This document shows, in pieces, positions 24,471-29,350 of a stretch of 29,350 bases of DNA. Positions within the stretch are counted from its first letter, which is position 1. The number at the start of each line of letters is the position of its first letter. This stretch comes from DATMNI01 sp035570275 (lineage in GTDB: Bacteria; Acidobacteriota; Terriglobia; Bryobacterales; Bryobacteraceae), in contig DATMNI010000470.1 in assembly GCA_035570275.1 (NCBI GenBank), positions 1 to 29,350 of the forward strand. The letters are read 5' to 3'. Below the pieces are notes generated by a model. The model was not told where the DNA came from and did not search any database. It saw only the letters and a program-made list of their open reading frames with translations. The position numbers were made by a program, and so were the translations under genes.

Positions 24471-26261
24471 ATGACCGTCTCCCGACGAGCCTTTCTGGGA
24501 AGTGCGGCAGCGTTGGCGGTTTCCGCGCAGGACGGGACCACCGGGCGGGTGAAACTGCGCCCATTCGGCTATCCGCAGGTCAATCTGACGGGCGGACCGC
24601 TGGCGGCGATGTATCAGCGCCTGCACGCGCACTTTCTGACGCTGGATGAAGACCGGCTGCTGAAGGTCTATCGTCAACGCGTGGCCATGCCGGCCCCGGG
24701 ACGGGACATGGGCGGCTGGTATGACGCCGAGGGCTTCGTGCCCGGACACCTGATAGGGCAATTCATCTCGGGGCTCTCGCGCATTTACGCCAACACGGGC
24801 GATGCCGAAGCGGCGGCCAAGGCGCGGCGCCTGGTGCAGGGCTACGCCGCCACCTTCGAAGCCGATGGCAACCCGTTTGCAAGCCCGAAGGCCTCCACCA
24901 CGTGGCCTTGCTATATCCTCGACAAATACGAAATCGGTCTGCTGGATGCGGCTGAGCTGGCCGGCGTGGATGAGGCGCGCGCGCTGCTGCCGCGGGTGAT
25001 TCAGGGCGCCACCCCGTTCATCCCGGATCATACCTACGATCGCACGCCCGATAGTCCCAGGCAGGCGCCGTACGACGAGCCGTACATCCTGCCCGAGAAC
25101 CTCTTCAAGACCTACGAGCTCACCGGCCAGAAGCGGTTCTACGACATGGCGAAGCTGTACCTGCTGGACAACGAGTTCTTTAACCCGCTGGCCGAAGGCA
25201 GGAATATCCTGCCGGGTAAGCACGGCTACAGCCATGTGATCGCGTTGAGCTCCGGCGCCAAGGCGTACGAAGTGTTGGGCGACGAAAAGTATCTGCGGGC
25301 CGTCCGCAACGCCTGGGATATGATCGAGCAGACCCAGCAATATGCATCGGGCGCGTGGGCGCCAAAGGAGACGTTCGTCAAGCCGGGCTCAGGCGAACTG
25401 GCGGCCAGCCTGACTACCACCCGCGACCACTTCGAAACGCCGTGCTGTTTTTATGCTCATGCCAAGCTGGCGCGTTACCTGATCGGCTTTACCGGCGAGG
25501 CGCGGTACGGCGACGGCCTGGAATGCGTTCTGGTCAACACCATCCTGGGCGCGCTGGATCCGGATGACGATGGCGGCTACTTCTACTACTCCGATTACCA
25601 GGCCCGCGCGAAAAAAGGCTACTACCAGCGCAAGTGGCCTTGCTGCGCGGGCACGCTGATGCAATCGGTGGCGGACTTTCCCGTCGATCTGTATTTGCAC
25701 GATGCGAAAGGCATCTACGTGAATCTGTACGCCGCCAGCGAGGTGCGTTGGAAGGCGAACCGCGTGGCGGTGAAGCTCACGCAGAAGACGGCGTATCCGG
25801 AAGCGGAGCAGATCGAGCTCCGTGTCGACCCTGCCGCGCCGGTAGAATTCGCGATTCATTTGCGCATCCCGCGGTGGCTGGACCGGCCGGCGCAGCTTTC
25901 GGTGAATGGCAAGGCCGTTTCGGTGGCGGCCGAGCGCGGCACGTTCGCCGCCATCCGCCGCCGCTGGCGCAAAGGCGACACAATCGAGCTGACGCTGCCG
26001 TTTTCGTTCCGCGCAGTCCCCATCGACCAGCAGAACCCGAACATCGTCGCCGTGATGCGCGGGCCGGTGATGCTGGCCGCGGTGGATCCGCCCGAGCACT
26101 TGTCGGCGAGTGCGGCGGCGCTGGGCAAGATGGATGCGGTGCCTGGGAAAGCGCTGGAATTCGATTGCCAAACCGCCGCGGGCAAGGTGCGGATGCGTCC
26201 CTTCTACCAGGTGCGGCGCGAAACCTATAGCACCTACTTCCATCGGACCGTGGAGGCCTGA
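24471..26261 (+). CDS. GH127 (DUF1680) beta-L-arabinofuranosidase-like protein, Tat-exported
   Basis: From the ATG at 24471 the product is 596 residues with a Tat signal (SRRAFLGSAAALAVSAQ, residues 4-20). It has an (alpha/alpha)6 barrel followed by beta-sandwich domains ending near YQVRRETYSTYF. The expected zinc/catalytic residues appear as E322-T-P-C325-C326 and the WPCC pair C391-C392. In HypBA1 of Bifidobacterium the equivalent Glu and three Cys hold zinc and one Cys is the nucleophile. The family cleaves beta-L-arabinofuranosides, though many members have other activities. GGAAAG precedes the ATG; the frame is open 14 codons further up, but those codons precede the ribosome site. Confidence 0.9.
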   Translation: MTVSRRAFLGSAAALAVSAQDGTTGRVKLRPFGYPQVNLTGGPLAAMYQRLHAHFLTLDEDRLLKVYRQRVAMPAPGRDMGGWYDAEGFVPGHLIGQFISGLSRIYANTGDAEAAAKARRLVQGYAATFEADGNPFASPKASTTWPCYILDKYEIGLLDAAELAGVDEARALLPRVIQGATPFIPDHTYDRTPDSPRQAPYDEPYILPENLFKTYELTGQKRFYDMAKLYLLDNEFFNPLAEGRNILPGKHGYSHVIALSSGAKAYEVLGDEKYLRAVRNAWDMIEQTQQYASGAWAPKETFVKPGSGELAASLTTTRDHFETPCCFYAHAKLARYLIGFTGEARYGDGLECVLVNTILGALDPDDDGGYFYYSDYQARAKKGYYQRKWPCCAGTLMQSVADFPVDLYLHDAKGIYVNLYAASEVRWKANRVAVKLTQKTAYPEAEQIELRVDPAAPVEFAIHLRIPRWLDRPAQLSVNGKAVSVAAERGTFAAIRRRWRKGDTIELTLPFSFRAVPIDQQNPNIVAVMRGPVMLAAVDPPEHLSASAAALGKMDAVPGKALEFDCQTAAGKVRMRPFYQVRRETYSTYFHRTVEA

Positions 26262-26537
26262 TGGACCTGATGCAACCCCTGGTGCAAACACGGCTTGCGC
26301 GCGGTAGTGGATCGAGACTGCGTTCCCGTTGGAACAGGCAGCCGGGACAATAGCGGGCAAGCAATCGACCGGCACTTTCACGCGGGTGCCGAACGAAACC
26401 GATGAGTTGCGCCAGCGGCATGGGTGCGAGTGAAGAGCATTCACGGCCGGCAGACTTGGCTAAGCCTGCGAGCGGGTCGGTGCTCGTGCCGCATTGTCGC
26501 TATCTGCAACACCGAACCGGATCGGACGTTTCATCTT

Positions 26538-26898
26538 TCAGATCGGCAGCAGCCGAATGCGGTGCCGGAAGGGATCCACGGTAACGAGGGCGCCCGCTTC
26601 GAGGTACGGTTGAGCGGTTCGAATCGCGCGCAGCACAATTTCGCCAATGGCCGACGGGAGCACGTCTTGGGAACGGATCTGAATTACGCTTGGGCCGCTT
26701 TTCCTGTAGGCCGCCAGCAGCATCCCGAAATCCAGATCGTGCGTGAAAACGATCCAGCCGCAGGTGGCGGCAAAATCCAGGATCTCAGAATCGGGCGCCC
26801 ACGGTTGACCGACTCTTGACCAGTGAACAGCTTCGAAACCCTGGTTCGTCAGGAACGGGACCCAGCGGGCTCAAGTTCATATCGACCAGGAATTTCAT
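26538..26898 (-). pseudogene. DUF5615 PIN-like toxin, frameshifted
   Basis: The start MKFLVDMNLSP is in one frame, and WVPFLTNQGFEAVHWSRVGQ through FTHDLDFGMLLAAYRKSG to the C-terminus RHRIRLLPI is in another. The switch lies at about 26864-26868, where CCGCTGG would need two more bases to encode Pro-Arg-Trp. With those bases restored the protein would be 120 residues with the family's Asp sites (VDMN, THDLDF). The ATG overlaps the stop of the DUF433 gene as ATGA. The toxin is therefore broken, or the base call is wrong. This PIN-fold family is the VapC-like partner of DUF433 antitoxins. Confidence 0.82.
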
Positions 26899-27125
26899 GC
26901 GGCTGGTAGCGGCATTTCGATTTCTTCGACCCGCCATGCGGCATATGCCAGAGCCTGCCGGATGTCCTGTTCCTCAAGATACGGATAGGCGGCTAGAATG
27001 TCGCTGAATGCGTGCCCCGCTGCCACCAACCCCACTATGGTAGCGACAGTGACGCGCATTCCGCGGAGACAGGGTTTGCCTCCCATGACATCGGGGCTTC
27101 GCGTAATACGATCCAGGCTCGGCAT
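26895..27125 (-). CDS. DUF433-family antitoxin
   Basis: This 76-residue protein is a clear DUF433 winged-helix protein: ITRSPDVMGGKPCLRGMRVT, then VATIVGLVAAGHAFSDILAA and YPYLEEQDIRQALAYAAWR. Members act as antitoxins and repress their own operon. The gene is intact and precedes the frameshifted toxin with a 4-bp overlap. TACAAT (about 27143-27138, minus strand) and GAGG lie upstream of the ATG at 27125. Confidence 0.88.
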   Translation of the reverse strand: MPSLDRITRSPDVMGGKPCLRGMRVTVATIVGLVAAGHAFSDILAAYPYLEEQDIRQALAYAAWRVEEIEMPLPAA

Positions 27126-27194
27126 ATAACCTCAATTCATTGTAGACAGAAACACTCTTCACGGTGAGCCAATCGGCGCCTAGCTCGGCTCAGC

Positions 27195-29042
27195 TTGACT
27201 CCAGCTAGACTGGAAGCAGTGGAAGAAGAGGTTCTCGGTAAAGCGTACGATTCCAGGCTGATGCGCCGGCTGCTGACCTACATGCGGCCGTACCGCCTGC
27301 TGGTCGGAGTCTCGCTCGTGTTCCTGCTGGTTCAATCCGCCTTGCAGGTGCTCGGGCCGCTGCTCACCCGCATCGCCGTCGACCGCTACCTGCAGCCCGA
27401 CCTCCATCGCCTGCCTACGGTTCTGGACCGCTGGCTGCCCGCCGATGCCTGGAGCGGCCTGACCCGAATCGGCCTGCTTTACTTCGCCTTCCTGGCCGGA
27501 ACTTTCGTCTGCGAGTTCGTGCAGATGTACACCATGCAGTACACCGGACAACTGGCTATGTTCGACCTGCGCAAGCAGCTCATGGAGCACCTGCAGCGGC
27601 TGGATCTGGCTTTCTACGACCGCAATCCCGTGGGCCGCCTGGTGACGCGCGTGACTACCGACGTGGACGTGCTCAACGACCTTTTCGCCTCCGGGCTGGT
27701 CACGATCCTGGGCGATGTCCTGGTGCTGGCCTTCATTCTCGCCATCATGTTCGACCTCAGCCCGCTGCTGGCCGGAATCATGCTGACGGCCATGCCGTTC
27801 GTCATCCTCACTACCATGATCTTCCGCCGCAGCGTGACCCAAAGCTACCGGCGCATCCGCATCGCCATCGCCAAGATCAACTCCTACCTGCAGGAACACG
27901 TCACCGGCATCGTGGTGCTGCAACTGTTCAACCGCGAGCGTCGCAGCAGGGAAGAATTCGATGGCGTCAACCGCGAACACATGCACGCATTCAAGGACGC
28001 CATCACTGCCTACGGCTGGTTCTACCCGGTGGTGGAATTCATCTCCATGCTGGCGCTGGCGGCCATTTTGACGTTGGGCGGCCTGCGCGTGCAGGGCGGC
28101 CGTCTGACGCTGGGAGTGGTGGTGGCGTTCCTGCAATACGGCCTGCGTTTCTTCCGGCCCATACAGGACCTGAGCGAGAAGTACAACATACTGCAATCGG
28201 CCATGGCTTCTTCGGAGCGGATTTTCAAACTGCTGGATACAGGGGCCACGGTCCTGCCGCCTGAGGCGCCCTGCACCCCGCCGGCCGAGATTGCGGAAAT
28301 CGAATTCCGCGGCGTCTGGTTCGCTTACAAAGAGGAAGACTGGGTGCTGCGCGATGTGAGCTTCCGGATATCGCCCGGGGAGACCATGGCGGTGGTGGGC
28401 CACACCGGCGCCGGAAAAACCACGCTGATCAGCCTGCTGCTGCGCTTCTACGACGTACAGCAGGGCAGCATCCGGATCGGCGGCGTGGATGTCCGCGACT
28501 TCGACCCGCTGCAGCTTCGCCGCCAGTTCGGAGTGGTGCTGCAAGACCCGTATCTCTTTACCGGCACGCTGGAAGACAACATCCGTCTCGGCACCGAAAC
28601 CATTCGCCGCCAGGACGTGGAAGCCGCCGCCGGACAAGTCAACCTGCTGGACTTCATCCGCACTCTTCCCGATGGCTTCGGCCACCAGATTCGCGAGCGC
28701 GGAAGCGGCCTTTCCACCGGCCAGAAGCAGTTGATCAGTTTCGCCCGCGCGCTGGCTCACAGCCCGCGATACCTGATCCTGGACGAAGCCACATCCAGCG
28801 TCGACACCGAGACCGAATTCCGGGTGCGGGAGGCCCTGAGCCGCATGGTGGAAGGCCGCACCTCCATCGTGATTGCGCACCGGCTCTCCACCATCCAGCG
28901 TGCCGACCGCATTCTGGTGATGCACAAAGGCAAGCTGCGCGAATCCGGCACCCACCAGGAGTTGCTGGCGCAACGCGGCATTTACTGGAAGCTGTACCAG
29001 TTGCAGTATAAGGATCAGGAGGCGGTGGCGGAGCAGCAGTAG
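27195..29042 (+). CDS. ABC exporter, fused permease and ATPase (MsbA-like)
   Basis: This 615-residue half-transporter has a six-helix type-1 exporter domain (about 25-330; RRLLTYMRPYRLLVGVSLVF opens it) and an ATPase domain. Walker A is GHTGAGKTT with K408, the Q-loop is VVLQDPYLFTG, the signature is LSTGQKQ (LSGGQ variant), Walker B is LILDEATSSVD with catalytic E531, and the H-loop is IVIAHRLSTIQ. It dimerises to export a lipid, drug or peptide; the substrate is unknown. The frame starts with TTG at 27195. A GTG at 27219 is an equally good start, and neither has a strong ribosome site. The gene stands alone. Confidence 0.93.
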   Translation: MTPARLEAVEEEVLGKAYDSRLMRRLLTYMRPYRLLVGVSLVFLLVQSALQVLGPLLTRIAVDRYLQPDLHRLPTVLDRWLPADAWSGLTRIGLLYFAFLAGTFVCEFVQMYTMQYTGQLAMFDLRKQLMEHLQRLDLAFYDRNPVGRLVTRVTTDVDVLNDLFASGLVTILGDVLVLAFILAIMFDLSPLLAGIMLTAMPFVILTTMIFRRSVTQSYRRIRIAIAKINSYLQEHVTGIVVLQLFNRERRSREEFDGVNREHMHAFKDAITAYGWFYPVVEFISMLALAAILTLGGLRVQGGRLTLGVVVAFLQYGLRFFRPIQDLSEKYNILQSAMASSERIFKLLDTGATVLPPEAPCTPPAEIAEIEFRGVWFAYKEEDWVLRDVSFRISPGETMAVVGHTGAGKTTLISLLLRFYDVQQGSIRIGGVDVRDFDPLQLRRQFGVVLQDPYLFTGTLEDNIRLGTETIRRQDVEAAAGQVNLLDFIRTLPDGFGHQIRERGSGLSTGQKQLISFARALAHSPRYLILDEATSSVDTETEFRVREALSRMVEGRTSIVIAHRLSTIQRADRILVMHKGKLRESGTHQELLAQRGIYWKLYQLQYKDQEAVAEQQ

Positions 29043-29350
29043 TGTGGGCAGGTTATTTGGCGATGGGCGCCGGGCGCACAGGGGAAAGGATGAAAGCGCC
29101 GCCGAAACCGCAGTGACAGCAAAATGGATTTTATCTTTACCCTGAATTCAATCGGTTACGGACATCCGCCCCCGAAACCGCTTGACACTGCTGCTACTTT
29201 CAAATCAGGAGGTTTCGCCCACCGCGATTCCTTCGACGGTTTTCTTCGTGGCCACGAAGCGTTGCACGTACGGTGGAACTGAACTCTCCCTGGGGCCGTC
29301 AACGCCTTCACGGCTGTCTGAGCAGTGCTACGGGGTCGGGGGAGAGATCT
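29043..29350. other. 3' spacer with no supported gene
   Basis: I see no intact gene in the last 308 bases. On the minus strand a short open frame ending at 29205 reads VPPYVQRFVATKKTVEGIAV, which looks protein-like, but it is limited by a TAG about 40 codons upstream and has no start. It may be a remnant. Confidence 0.5.

Noticed and set aside
26614..26630. tRNA-like GGTTCGAATC T-loop
   Set aside because: It lies inside the toxin coding frame and no cloverleaf can be built around it.
27180..28973. 597-codon minus-strand frame opposite the ABC exporter
   Set aside because: It is an antisense shadow with a Gln/His/Val-rich composition and no motif.
29205..29325. Short protein-like minus-strand frame at the window end
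   Set aside because: It is closed by a TAG after about 40 codons with no start or domain; it is kept only as a possible remnant.

Overview
The window is about 29 kb of GC-rich (roughly 60-65% by eye) bacterial chromosome. It carries about 17 intact genes on both strands, several gene relics and several repeat elements. The gene content points to a soil Acidobacteriota of the Solibacter/Bryobacterales type. Evidence for this is an orphan MacB/FtsX permease of the ADOP class, Tat-exported Gfo/Idh/MocA and glycosidase proteins, secreted amidohydrolase and metallo-beta-lactamase-fold proteins, a GH127 (DUF1680) protein and an exported dipeptidyl-peptidase III. The taxonomic call is an inference from families and was not checked by search.

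Layout. 1-2482: a leaderless exported TPR protein (+) facing a two-domain GNAT acetyltransferase (-). 2494-5142: dipeptidyl-peptidase III (-, co-directional with GNAT), diverging from a small zinc-ribbon membrane protein (+). 5143-6021: degenerate coding remnants, then a RibD/DHFR-like reductase (-). 6106-10699: a minus-strand block read MBL-fold protein -> amidohydrolase (1-nt gap, TTG start), then an unknown secreted protein and a Tat-exported oxidoreductase. 10784-13168: ADOP permease (+). 13169-13674: a convergent spacer with a broken IS200-like (RAYT) transposase and a REP-like palindrome. 13675-16640: a diacylglycerol-kinase-type lipid kinase (-) that lacks any NTG start at the expected position, divergent from NAD-dependent DNA ligase LigA (+), followed by a second REP-like copy. 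16707-17357: an atypical SDR/NmrA-like protein (-). 17358-18002: a repeat-rich divergent spacer holding a 152-bp MITE-like element with perfect terminal inverted repeats and a 6-bp flanking duplication. 18003-22377: acyl-CoA synthetase, a 22-codon micro-ORF and an L-lactate permease joined by ATGA and TAATG overlaps, then a terminator-like hairpin and an alpha/beta hydrolase. 22378-23157: a low-coding spacer with a chain of tiny ORFs. 23158-26261: a divergent pair of Tat-type carbohydrate-active proteins (GH43/GH130-like propeller and GH127). 26538-27125: a DUF433/DUF5615 toxin-antitoxin pair whose toxin is frameshifted. 27195-29042: an ABC exporter. The last 308 bases hold no supported gene.

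How the genes work together. The clearest units are the ligase/micro-ORF/permease operon (probably uptake of a 2-hydroxy-monocarboxylate and CoA activation of an acid), the MBL/amidohydrolase pair (secreted hydrolases), and the GH43-like/GH127 pair (arabinose-type glycan processing in the periplasm). The best candidates for something not yet described are the MITE-like element, the translationally coupled micro-ORF, the putative ATA-initiated lipid kinase, the recurring -10 hexamer 6-8 nt before start codons (leaderless mRNAs), and the REP/RAYT remnant system.
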